Assembly: GCA_955652255.1 (NCBI GenBank)
Contig: CATPAW010000094.1
Location: forward strand, 1 to 14,817
Length of the DNA stretch: 14,817 nt
Source of the DNA: an uncultured Chthoniobacterales bacterium
GTDB taxonomy: Bacteria; Verrucomicrobiota; Verrucomicrobiia; Chthoniobacterales; UBA10450
Direction of reading: 5' to 3'
Position numbers and translations under genes: made by a program. The notes under the pieces were generated by a model. It worked only from the letters and a program-made list of their open reading frames with translations. It was not told where the DNA came from and did no database searches. Each line of letters opens with the position of its first letter. The first letter of the stretch is position 1. Below are positions 6,075 through 13,092 of the stretch, in pieces.

Positions 6075-8822
6075 ATGAGCGAGCGCCGCAAACCTTATCC
6101 CTTCGACCAGATCGAACCCAAATGGCAGAAGATCTGGGACGAGCGGCAAATGTTTCATGCGCCAAATCCGGGTGAAAAAAATTTCGATCCGGCGAAACCG
6201 AAATTCTACATCCTCGACATGTTCCCTTATCCGAGCGGGGCCGGCCTGCATGTCGGACATCCGGAAGGATACACCGCGACCGACATTATCGCGCGTTACA
6301 AACGGATGCGCGGTTGCAACGTTTTGCATCCGATGGGTTGGGACGCGTTCGGTTTGCCGGCGGAGCAATACGCGATCAAAAGCGGGCAGCATCCGGCGAT
6401 CACGACGCGCGAAAACGTCGCCAAATTCAAATCGCAGCTCAAGCGCATCGGTTTTTCCTACGACTGGCAACGCGAGATCAACACCACCGATCCGCGCTAC
6501 TATAAATGGACGCAGTGGATTTTTCTCCAGCTTTACAATTCCTGGTTCAATCCGAAGACGAACAAGGCCGAGCCGATTTCAACGTTGATCGAAGAGATGA
6601 AGTCTTGGAGGGGTTATTGTGAATGGTCACCAGAAACGCGTCGTAAACTTGTGGACGATCGGCGACTTGCGTACGTCGATGAAGTGCCGGTCTGGTGGTG
6701 TGATGAACTCGGAACGGTTCTCGCGAACGAAGAGGTAGTCGATGGAAAAAGTGACGTCGGTGCCTTCCCGGTTAGCAAGCGACCGATGCGACAATGGATG
6801 CTCCACATTACCGCCTATGCTGAGCGCTTGATCAATGAACTCGGCGGACTTGATTGGCCCGAGAGCATCAAGGCCTTGCAGCGAAATTGGATCGGGCGAA
6901 GTGAGGGAGCGACGATTCGGTTCGAGCACCAATACGCCGACGCGCAGGGAACGTTGATGACACTTAACCTAAATGTCTTCACGACACGTCCTGATACCGT
7001 TTACGGCGCAACTTACCTTGTGCTCGCACCAGAACATCCGTTTGTTGACCAACTCACAACTCCAGAATCGCGCTACACAGTAAAAGAATACCAGCGACGA
7101 ACAGCATCCAAGTCAGATTTGGAACGCACTGACCTCGCGAAAGAAAAAACTGGTGTGTTCACTGGGAGTTACGCCGTCAATCCAGCAAACGACGAGAAGA
7201 TCCCTATTTGGATCGCTGACTATGTTTTGATGGGTTACGGCACCGGCGCAATCATGGCCGTGCCCGCTCACGACGAGCGCGATTTTGAGTTTGCGAAGCT
7301 TTTTGGTCTGCCAATCCGTTTCGTAGTTGAACCGAGTGATACAGAAGATCTCAAGTGGAAGAGGATGAGACAGGGCGCACTTAAAGAAGCTGTGCTTCCA
7401 AATCTTCTCAGCTGGGTTGTTTCGGATCTCATCGATGCCACTGGGAAATTTCTGTTCAGTTGGGACGAACGAAAAGCGTTCACTTATTTTGGCGAAGCTT
7501 CAGAAGCAATTAATTCACCTGTCATCAATGGCCTTTCGGCGCCTGCAGCGAAAAAGAAAATCACGGCTTGGCTGGAGGGGCGCGGTCAGGGCAAAGGTGC
7601 GATCAATTACAAATTGCGCGACTGGCTGTTTTCGCGGCAGCGTTATTGGGGCGAACCGTTTCCGGTCGTTTGGGAGGATGAAAAACATCGCGCGCTTGAG
7701 GAGAGCGAGTTGCCGGTGGTTCCGCCGGCGCTTGACGATTTCAAACCGACTGGCACGGGCGAGCCGCCGTTGGCCAAAGCGAAGGAATGGATTCGTTATT
7801 CAAAAAAGGCGAGACGTGAAACGAACACGATGCCGCAATGGGCCGGATCGTGCTGGTATTACTTGAGATTTTGCGATCCGCAGAATGACGAGCGTTTCGT
7901 CGGCGAAAAAGTGGAGCGGTACTGGAACGGCGGCGATGGGCTGGGCGGGGTCGATCTATACATCGGCGGAACGGAACACGCGGTGCTGCATCTTTTGTAT
8001 GCGCGCTTCTGGCACAAAGTGCTTTTCGATCTTGGCTACTTGTCCAAACCGGAGCCGTTTCAGCGTTTGGTGAACCAGGGGGTCATTCTCGGCGAAGATA
8101 ATCAGAAAATGTCGAAGTCGCGCGGGAACATCGTGAATCCCGATGACGTGATCGATCAATACGGCGCCGATGCCTTTCGCTGCTACGAAATGTTCATGGG
8201 CCCGCTCGAGCAGATGAAGCCCTGGAGTATGCGCGGTGTGGAAGGAGTGGCGCGATTTCTGGCGCGCGTCTGGCGATTGTTCATGCGCGAAAATCAGGCC
8301 GGCGAATGGGAATTGTCGCCTGCGGTGCAAGATGTCGATCTTATGAAGGCGCAGCAGAAGATCGTGCACGCCACGATCAAGAAGGTGACCGCGGACATCG
8401 AAGCGCTTTCGTTTAACACCGCGATTGCGCAGATGATGATTTTCGTGAACGCGTTTACAAACGCCGAGTCGCTGCCCATTTCCGCGATGCGCACGTTCTT
8501 GATTCTACTTAATCCTTTTGCGCCCCACATCGCCTCCGAATTGTGGGAGAAACTGAATGCAAAGTTCAAAGACGTGCGCGGCGACATTGCCAAGCAAGCA
8601 TGGCCGACTTACGACGAGCGCCTGCTGGCCGAAGACGAAGTTGAGATTGTCATCCAAGTGAACGGCAAAGTGCGCGACCGAATCAGGTTGTCGACCTTAG
8701 CCACTGAAGACGAAATTAAAGCCGCCGCTCTGGCAAACCCGAAAATTCAACAACGCATCGCCGGCAGCACGATCAGAAAAATTGTGGTCGTGCCGAAAAA
8801 ACTCATCAATATCGTGATATGA
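6075..8822 (+). CDS. leuS: Leucine--tRNA ligase
   Basis: A class I aminoacyl-tRNA synthetase that attaches leucine to tRNA-Leu, 915 residues versus about 860 in E. coli. The ATP-binding HIGH motif is HVGH at 59-62 (in FPYPSGAGLHVGHPEGY) and KMSKS is at 678-682. The CP1 editing domain shows TTRPDT and MAVPAHDERDF, whose Asp binds the amino group of mischarged product. DWLFSRQRYWGEPFP and the WAGSCWYYLRF region are also present, and the C-terminus has the VQVNGKVRDRI element. The zinc knuckle near WWCDELGTVLANEEVVDG keeps only one of the usual cysteines. The ATG at 6075 has no Shine-Dalgarno. Codon usage changes sharply between about 6600 and 7540 (residues about 176-488): CCA makes up 6 of 17 proline codons there but 1 of 38 in the rest of the gene, suggesting a mosaic origin. 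The stop overlaps mscL. Confidence 0.97.
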   Translation: MSERRKPYPFDQIEPKWQKIWDERQMFHAPNPGEKNFDPAKPKFYILDMFPYPSGAGLHVGHPEGYTATDIIARYKRMRGCNVLHPMGWDAFGLPAEQYAIKSGQHPAITTRENVAKFKSQLKRIGFSYDWQREINTTDPRYYKWTQWIFLQLYNSWFNPKTNKAEPISTLIEEMKSWRGYCEWSPETRRKLVDDRRLAYVDEVPVWWCDELGTVLANEEVVDGKSDVGAFPVSKRPMRQWMLHITAYAERLINELGGLDWPESIKALQRNWIGRSEGATIRFEHQYADAQGTLMTLNLNVFTTRPDTVYGATYLVLAPEHPFVDQLTTPESRYTVKEYQRRTASKSDLERTDLAKEKTGVFTGSYAVNPANDEKIPIWIADYVLMGYGTGAIMAVPAHDERDFEFAKLFGLPIRFVVEPSDTEDLKWKRMRQGALKEAVLPNLLSWVVSDLIDATGKFLFSWDERKAFTYFGEASEAINSPVINGLSAPAAKKKITAWLEGRGQGKGAINYKLRDWLFSRQRYWGEPFPVVWEDEKHRALEESELPVVPPALDDFKPTGTGEPPLAKAKEWIRYSKKARRETNTMPQWAGSCWYYLRFCDPQNDERFVGEKVERYWNGGDGLGGVDLYIGGTEHAVLHLLYARFWHKVLFDLGYLSKPEPFQRLVNQGVILGEDNQKMSKSRGNIVNPDDVIDQYGADAFRCYEMFMGPLEQMKPWSMRGVEGVARFLARVWRLFMRENQAGEWELSPAVQDVDLMKAQQKIVHATIKKVTADIEALSFNTAIAQMMIFVNAFTNAESLPISAMRTFLILLNPFAPHIASELWEKLNAKFKDVRGDIAKQAWPTYDERLLAEDEVEIVIQVNGKVRDRIRLSTLATEDEIKAAALANPKIQQRIAGSTIRKIVVVPKKLINIVI

Positions 8823-9295
8823 GCTGGTTCAAACACGTTTGGAAAGAATTCAAAGAATTCTCGATCAAAGGCAACGCGGTTGATCTGGCAGTGGGTGTTA
8901 TTATCGGCGCGGCCTTCGGTGCAATCGCAACCTCGCTGGTTAAAGACATCATCATGCCGCTGGTCAGTTTGCTTACCGGCGGCCTTGATTTTTCGAACAA
9001 GTTCATTGTGCTAAAACCCGGAGTGAGCGGTGCGACAAACTTCGCCACTCCCGGAGAAGCCCTCGCGGCCAAGGCGATCACCTGGAATTACGGAAACTTC
9101 CTCACCTTGATGTTCAACTTCCTCATCGTCGCTTTCGCCGTGTTTCTCCTCGTGCGCGCGATTAACAAGATGAAACGGCCGACGCACGCGGCTCCCGTCT
9201 CCAAAGATTGCCCGGCCTGCGCGATGACCATTCCGCTAAAGGCGACGCGCTGCCCGCATTGCACGTCGAACTTGACGGAAAGCGCGCCGCATTAG
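8819..9295 (+). CDS. mscL: Large-conductance mechanosensitive channel MscL with C-terminal zinc ribbon
   Basis: MscL is a homopentameric inner-membrane channel that opens under membrane tension and releases solutes during osmotic downshock. The 158-residue protein has the amphipathic N-terminal helix (WKEFKEFSIKGNAVDLAVGVIIG), TM1 at about 17-45, a periplasmic loop, and TM2 at about 91-116 (NFLTLMFNFLIVAFAVFLLV). The tail carries a two-pair cysteine unit, Cys131-x2-Cys134 and Cys145-x2-Cys148 (CPACAMTIPLKATRCPHC), typical of a small zinc ribbon; E. coli MscL lacks it, but a subset of MscL proteins has one. The ATG overlaps the leuS stop as ATGA (8819-8822), so translation is probably coupled and the two genes share a transcript. 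Confidence 0.94.
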   Translation: MSWFKHVWKEFKEFSIKGNAVDLAVGVIIGAAFGAIATSLVKDIIMPLVSLLTGGLDFSNKFIVLKPGVSGATNFATPGEALAAKAITWNYGNFLTLMFNFLIVAFAVFLLVRAINKMKRPTHAAPVSKDCPACAMTIPLKATRCPHCTSNLTESAPH

Positions 9296-9308
9296 GCCGC
9301 CGGCTTGT

Positions 9309-9329
9309 TTCGATTCGAACAAAATCGAA
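9309..9329. repeat. Short inverted repeat after mscL
   Basis: TTCGATT (9309-9315) and AATCGAA (9323-9329) form a perfect 7-bp stem with a 7-base loop, 14 bases past the mscL stop. The position suits a transcript end, but the stem is AT-rich and no T-run follows, so a terminator role is only possible. The rest of 9296-9490 shows no gene that I can support. Confidence 0.25.
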
Positions 9330-9490
9330 CCTCGTTCGCCAAAAGCGCCATTCTTTCGACCAACTAGAACATTTCCTGCTGCAATAAGCTGGCCCAATGA
9401 TGACAAGCGCCCAGCAAAAATCGACAATTGGCCGGCAAATTATCGCTTGCCAGCTGTCGCATCGATGCTATTGAGGGCGCGGTACTGCAA

Positions 9491-10048
9491 ATGCCTAAAC
9501 GCCTTAACCTTACCCTCACAGTAATCGCCGCCTGCTTCTTTGCCAGTTGCGCCGACCAGCCGAAGTCAAGGCTTGTTTCCGCTGCCAGCACTCGTCGCAC
9601 GCAAAAAGTGCGGACGACGGCTTACACACATAGCGAAAGAGGCGGACGTCGCAACGCGCTCGGGCTCTCCTTGTCCGGCCGCCGCGTGATGAGCGCCGCC
9701 TCCGATTGGTCGCGTTTTCCGTTGGGGACGCACTTTCGCATTGTCGATACAAAAGAGGAATACATAATCGACGACTACGGGACCGCGCTCGTGGGGACGA
9801 ATACGATCGATTTGTATAAGCCGAGTCGCCTGCAAATGAAACGCTGGGGGGTGCGTAATGTCGATATAGACATCCTCCAGTGGGGTTCGGAGACACAAAG
9901 TTTGAAAGTCCTCGGTCCGCGCGTCAAGCATCGCTGCGTCCGGCAGATGATCACCGGGTTACAGAAAAAGGCGCCCGCGCCCGTGCAGGTTTCCAATCCT
10001 ACGAAGGTTTCCGCGTCCGCGCAGGCTTCCATTCGCACTATTGATTAA
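9491..10048 (+). CDS. 3D-domain lipoprotein (double-psi beta-barrel)
   Basis: ATG 9491 is chosen over the in-frame TTG at 9428 because it starts a bacterial lipoprotein signal: MPKR, a hydrophobic core, then a lipobox-like FFASC with Cys20 as the lipidated residue. The rest (185 residues in all) contains a 3D domain, named for three conserved aspartates and found in MltA and in Stp/YabE-type cell-wall proteins. Visible marks are VRTTAYTHSE (40-49), MSAASDWSRFPLGT (67-80, Asp72), YIIDDYG (91-97, Asp94/95) and TNTIDLYKPS (103-112, Asp107). These domains belong to a double-psi beta-barrel family that includes lytic transglycosylases and expansins. A role in peptidoglycan binding or cleavage at the envelope is likely, but the exact activity is not shown. 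The last 25 residues are a low-complexity Ala/Ser/Val-rich tail. Confidence 0.82.
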   Translation: MPKRLNLTLTVIAACFFASCADQPKSRLVSAASTRRTQKVRTTAYTHSERGGRRNALGLSLSGRRVMSAASDWSRFPLGTHFRIVDTKEEYIIDDYGTALVGTNTIDLYKPSRLQMKRWGVRNVDIDILQWGSETQSLKVLGPRVKHRCVRQMITGLQKKAPAPVQVSNPTKVSASAQASIRTID

Positions 10049-10075
10049 CGGTCCGGCCTCGCGACTTTCCCGGGA

Positions 10076-11047
10076 ATGAAAATTCTCGTTGTCGGGGGCG
10101 CTGGTTATATCGGCAGCATTTGCGCAGAGCTGCTTCTCGATGAAGGCCATGAGGTCGTCATCTTTGATAATCTCACCGAAGGCCATCGCCGCGCCGTCGA
10201 TCCGCGCGCCGCTTTCATTGAAGGCGATCTGGCCGATCGACAAAAAATCGAGGCCGCGTTCTCGAAGACACGCCCCGACGCGGTCATGCATTTCGCTGCC
10301 AGCGCTCTGGTCGGCGAATCGATGCGCGATCCGTCAAAATATTTTCGCAACAACATCGCCAACGGTTTGAATCTTCTCGATGCCCTGGTCGCGACCGGCG
10401 TCCCGCGAATTATTTTTTCATCGACCTGCGCGATCTTTGGGCCGCCTGAGCGTTTGCCCATCGATGAAACCTTGCCGCCGCGCCCGATCAATCCCTACGG
10501 CGAGTCAAAGCTCGCTTTCGAAAAAATCTTACGCTGGTACGACCAGATCCATGGTCTCAAAGTTGTTTCGCTGCGTTATTTCAATGCGGCCGGCGCGTCC
10601 GCGAAATTCGGCGAAGACCATCGACCCGAAACGCATTTGGTTCCAAACGTGCTCAAAGTCGCGCTCGGACAGAAGCGGCACGTTGAGCTCTTCGGCACTG
10701 ATTATGAGACACCGGATGGGACGTGCATCCGCGATTACATTCATATTGTCGATCTTGCGCGGGCGCATATTCTCGCGCTTAAGTCTCCGAAAAGTGAATT
10801 TTACAATCTCGGCACAGGCGGCGGCTCAAGCGTGCGCGAGGTGATCGCAGCCTGCCGTGAAATCACCGGCCGCAAGATCGACATCGTGGAGAAGCCGCGC
10901 CGTCCCGGCGACCCGCCGCGGTTGATTGCATCATCAGAAAAAATCAAACGCGAGCTCGGTTGGTGGTCGAAATTTCAATCGTTGGAGGCCATCATCGAGA
11001 GCGCCTGGAAATGGCACGAGAAATTTCCGGATGGGTACGCCGATTAA
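10076..11047 (+). CDS. galE: UDP-glucose 4-epimerase
   Basis: Interconverts UDP-glucose and UDP-galactose with bound NAD, supplying galactose for lipopolysaccharide or exopolysaccharide. The 323-residue protein is an extended short-chain dehydrogenase: GGAGYIGS at 7-14 binds NAD, DNLTEGHRRAV (31-41) contacts the ribose, and SST at 115-117 with Tyr141 and Lys145 in NPYGESK forms the catalytic set. Substrate-side marks follow: LRYFNAAGA, HLVPNVLKVA, GTDYETPDGTCIRDYIHIVDLARAH and YNLGTGGGSSVREV. All are typical of true GalE rather than other sugar-nucleotide epimerases. The ATG at 10076 lies 27 bases after the lipoprotein gene, so co-transcription is possible. A 154-base gap holding a palindromic repeat follows. 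Confidence 0.94.
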   Translation: MKILVVGGAGYIGSICAELLLDEGHEVVIFDNLTEGHRRAVDPRAAFIEGDLADRQKIEAAFSKTRPDAVMHFAASALVGESMRDPSKYFRNNIANGLNLLDALVATGVPRIIFSSTCAIFGPPERLPIDETLPPRPINPYGESKLAFEKILRWYDQIHGLKVVSLRYFNAAGASAKFGEDHRPETHLVPNVLKVALGQKRHVELFGTDYETPDGTCIRDYIHIVDLARAHILALKSPKSEFYNLGTGGGSSVREVIAACREITGRKIDIVEKPRRPGDPPRLIASSEKIKRELGWWSKFQSLEAIIESAWKWHEKFPDGYAD

Positions 11048-11051
11048 GCGT

Positions 11052-11132
11052 GCTGTAGCCGTCGCCCTCTGGACGACGCGGCGCGCGTTGGCCATCCCGG
11101 CATCGCGCTTCGCAGAGCGAAGCGGCTGCAGC
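11052..11132. repeat. 81-bp palindromic intergenic element downstream of galE
   Basis: The ends GCTGTAGCC (11052-11060) and GGCTGCAGC (11124-11132) are inverted copies with one mismatch. Inside are two hairpins. One is around CCCTCT with arms CGTCG (11060-11064) and CGACG (11074-11078). The other is perfect: CGCTTCGC (11106-11113), loop AGA, GCGAAGCG (11117-11124). The structure fits a REP- or MITE-like dispersed element. No coding frame here is convincing. Other genomic copies cannot be checked from this window. Confidence 0.55.
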
Positions 11133-11201
11133 AAAAAAGCGCTCGCGGAACAAAATCCCGCGGGTGCTTTGATTGTTCGCTCGACTGCGAACGGCCTTTG
11201 C

Positions 11202-11612
11202 TTACGGCTTGGTCGTCGTTGTCGTGGTTTCTTTCTTCTCGATCACGGTCGGCTTGCTCAGCACGATCTTGCGCACGATCATGCGATCGCCTTCGCGCAC
11301 ATAATAGACCGTCGCGGGCAGATCTGGCCGGACGGCTGACCAGGTTACGGTGTGGCCTTCCGGATCCAGAATTGTCGTGTCTTTGCTGTAGTAATACTTC
11401 ACCGGCGCCGTGTCGGTGGTCGATCGGAACGTGATATAATCAGAATCCGGCGTATAAGCCGCGATTGTTCCTGTGCTCGTGACCGTCGACTCGGTGGTCG
11501 TGCCCGTCACGGGATTCGTGCTTGTCGTGGTCGTGGTTTCCTGCGCGAGCGCTGTGCCCAGCCCCACCGCACAGACCGCGGCCAATATTTTCAGTAATCT
11601 CGTTTGTTTCAT
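11202..11612 (-). CDS. Secreted Thr-rich protein of unknown function
   Basis: I do not recognise a family. The 136-residue product starts at ATG 11612 with a good Shine-Dalgarno (AGAGGA on the minus strand, 11623-11618, five bases away). It has a clear signal peptide with likely cleavage after ALA (21-23). The mature protein opens with a Thr/Ser-rich stretch (about 25-48), then a beta-rich core of about 70 residues (TIAAYTPDSDYITFRS to YYVREGDRMIVRKIVL), and closes with EKK and a run of six threonines. Both ends being Thr-rich suggests disordered or surface-exposed tails around a small beta domain. It is transcribed opposite to its neighbours, convergent with galE and divergent from hisS, so it is probably its own unit. 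It is likely exported to the periplasm. Confidence 0.75.
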   Translation of the reverse strand: MKQTRLLKILAAVCAVGLGTALAQETTTTTSTNPVTGTTTESTVTSTGTIAAYTPDSDYITFRSTTDTAPVKYYYSKDTTILDPEGHTVTWSAVRPDLPATVYYVREGDRMIVRKIVLSKPTVIEKKETTTTTTKP

Positions 11613-11754
11613 ATTTGTCCTCTGCTTTGGTTAACCAATGCTTTCTTTTGTAAATAGGTTGGACTCCTTACGGCCGGACTTTATTCGACCGCATATTTGC
11701 TTCGCACGTTGCCCGGCAAGTGGTTGCATCGACAATCGCAGCCCGCTGTCGCCC

Positions 11755-11758
11755 GGAG
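11755..11758 (+). promoter_or_regulatory. Shine-Dalgarno site of hisS
   Basis: GGAG lies seven bases before ATG 11766. It supports that start over the upstream in-frame TTG at 11697, whose extra 23 residues do not resemble HisRS. Confidence 0.55.
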
Positions 11759-11765
11759 AAATTTA

Positions 11766-13016
11766 ATGCAAGCTCTGCCCGGTTTTCGTGACTTCCTGCC
11801 GAACGATTGCGCGGCGCGAAATTACATTTTCAGGCGCTGGCGCGAAGTAGCGCGCCGCTATGGCTTTGTCGAATGGGACGGGCCTGTCCTCGAACCAACT
11901 GAGCTTTACAAAAAGAAAAGCGGCGACGAGATCATCGATCAGGTCTTCAATTTCACCGATAAAGGCGCGCGCGAAGTCGCGCTGCGCCCGGAATTGACGC
12001 CAAGCCTGGCGCGAGTGATCGCCGCCCACGAGCGCGAATTCAAAAAACCACTCAAGTGGTTTTCCATCGGGCAATTTTTCCGTTACGAAAAACAGCAGCG
12101 CGGCCGGCTGCGCGAACATTTCCAGCTCAACTGCGACATCATCGGGGAAACGGCGCTCGCCGCCGATATCGAACTGGTCTCGCTTTGCATCGACATCGTG
12201 CGCGCGTTCGGTTTCACAGAAAAAGATTTCGTCGTGCGAATCAGCGACCGCGAATTTTGGACTGATTTCCTGCGTTCCCAAAAAATTGCTTCCGAACGCT
12301 GGGATGAAATCCTGCAAACGATCGACAAATTCGGACGCGAGCCGCGCGAGAAGACGAGCGAGAAACTCGGCCAGCTCGCTGATCCGGTGCTGAGAATTTT
12401 GAGCGAAGGGGGCAAAAGCGAAAAGCTCAATCGACTTGTTGATGGTCTGCGCGCCCGCGGCCTGGCCGATTTCGTCGATCTCGATGTCCGGATCGTGCGC
12501 GGATTGGCTTACTACACCGGGATCGTTTTCGAAGTATTCGATCGCGCCGGACAATTGCGCGCGATTGCCGGCGGCGGTCGTTACGACAGCTTGATCGAAC
12601 TACTGAGTGACAACGCAGTCTCGTTGCCGGCACTCGGGTTTGCGATGGGCGATGTCGTCCTGGGCGAATTGATTGGCGAAACCGCCAGCGCGCGCGAAGC
12701 CATGCAAAAAGCAATCGCCGCCGAGCAAAAGATCGACATCTACATTGTGATCGCAAAAGAAGAGCGCCGCGCCGACGCGCTCGCGCAAATTCAAAAACTT
12801 CGCGACCGCGGTTATCGCGTCGATTATTCGCTCACGTCCGGGAAAGTCGCGCGCCAGTTTCAAACCGCCGAAGATTTGGGCGCGAAGGTTGCACTTCTTT
12901 ACGGTGATGAGTGGCCGCAGGTTGCGGTGAAGGACCTCACGACTGGCGAACAGCAGCTCGTCTCAAACCAAGAGTTGCTTGCATACCTCGCTCACTCGCT
13001 CAGCTTGTCATCCTGA
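11766..13016 (+). CDS. hisS: Histidine--tRNA ligase
   Basis: A class II synthetase that attaches histidine to tRNA-His. The 416-residue product opens with ALPGFRDFLP, the usual HisRS N-terminus. ALRPELTPSLAR (72-83) is the substrate-binding TXE-type element; FFRYEKQQRGRLREHFQLN (104-122) is motif 2; RGLAYYTGIVFEVFD (245-259) is the histidine-specific HisA signature; AGGGRYDSLI (268-277) and GFAMGDVVL (291-299) form motif 3. The C-terminal anticodon-binding domain starts near residue 325 (IDIYIVIAKEE). The REHFQ form of motif 2 is a variant of the usual REFHQ. The last codons and the stop (13014-13016) lie inside an 81-bp palindromic element, so the very C-terminus may have been rewritten by it. 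aspS follows after 76 bases. Confidence 0.96.
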   Translation: MQALPGFRDFLPNDCAARNYIFRRWREVARRYGFVEWDGPVLEPTELYKKKSGDEIIDQVFNFTDKGAREVALRPELTPSLARVIAAHEREFKKPLKWFSIGQFFRYEKQQRGRLREHFQLNCDIIGETALAADIELVSLCIDIVRAFGFTEKDFVVRISDREFWTDFLRSQKIASERWDEILQTIDKFGREPREKTSEKLGQLADPVLRILSEGGKSEKLNRLVDGLRARGLADFVDLDVRIVRGLAYYTGIVFEVFDRAGQLRAIAGGGRYDSLIELLSDNAVSLPALGFAMGDVVLGELIGETASAREAMQKAIAAEQKIDIYIVIAKEERRADALAQIQKLRDRGYRVDYSLTSGKVARQFQTAEDLGAKVALLYGDEWPQVAVKDLTTGEQQLVSNQELLAYLAHSLSLSS

Positions 13017-13086
13017 GCGGAGCGCCGCGAAATCGAAGGACCTCACTTTTTATTCGAGAGATGCTTCGCCTTCGCTCAGCATGACA
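13006..13086. repeat. 81-bp MITE-like palindromic element between hisS and aspS
   Basis: Terminal inverted repeats TGTCATCCTGAGCG (13006-13019) and CGCTCAGCATGACA (13073-13086) match at 13 of 14 positions. The interior has GGAGCGCCGCGAAATCGAAGG on one side and GCTTCGCCTTCG on the other, partly complementary, so the whole element can fold into a long hairpin. I recall the opening as a common dispersed intergenic motif in soil bacterial genomes, but no search was run. It carries the hisS stop codon (13014-13016) and an in-frame ATG (13081) ahead of aspS. Confidence 0.65.
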
Positions 13087-13092
13087 GAAGAG

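Noticed and set aside
10926..11339. Plus-strand open frame from late galE through the intergenic palindrome
   Set aside because: It has no start signal, its reading comes from galE out of frame plus repeat sequence, and it runs opposite the Thr-rich gene.
11659..11687. Possible hisS promoter, TTGGAC with TATTCG 17 bases later
   Set aside because: The -10 element lacks the key final T and other AT-rich spots fit equally poorly; too weak to list.
11763..12554. Minus-strand open frame of 263 codons inside hisS
   Set aside because: hisS on the plus strand has all class II motifs; the antisense frame is a GC-bias shadow with no recognisable domain.
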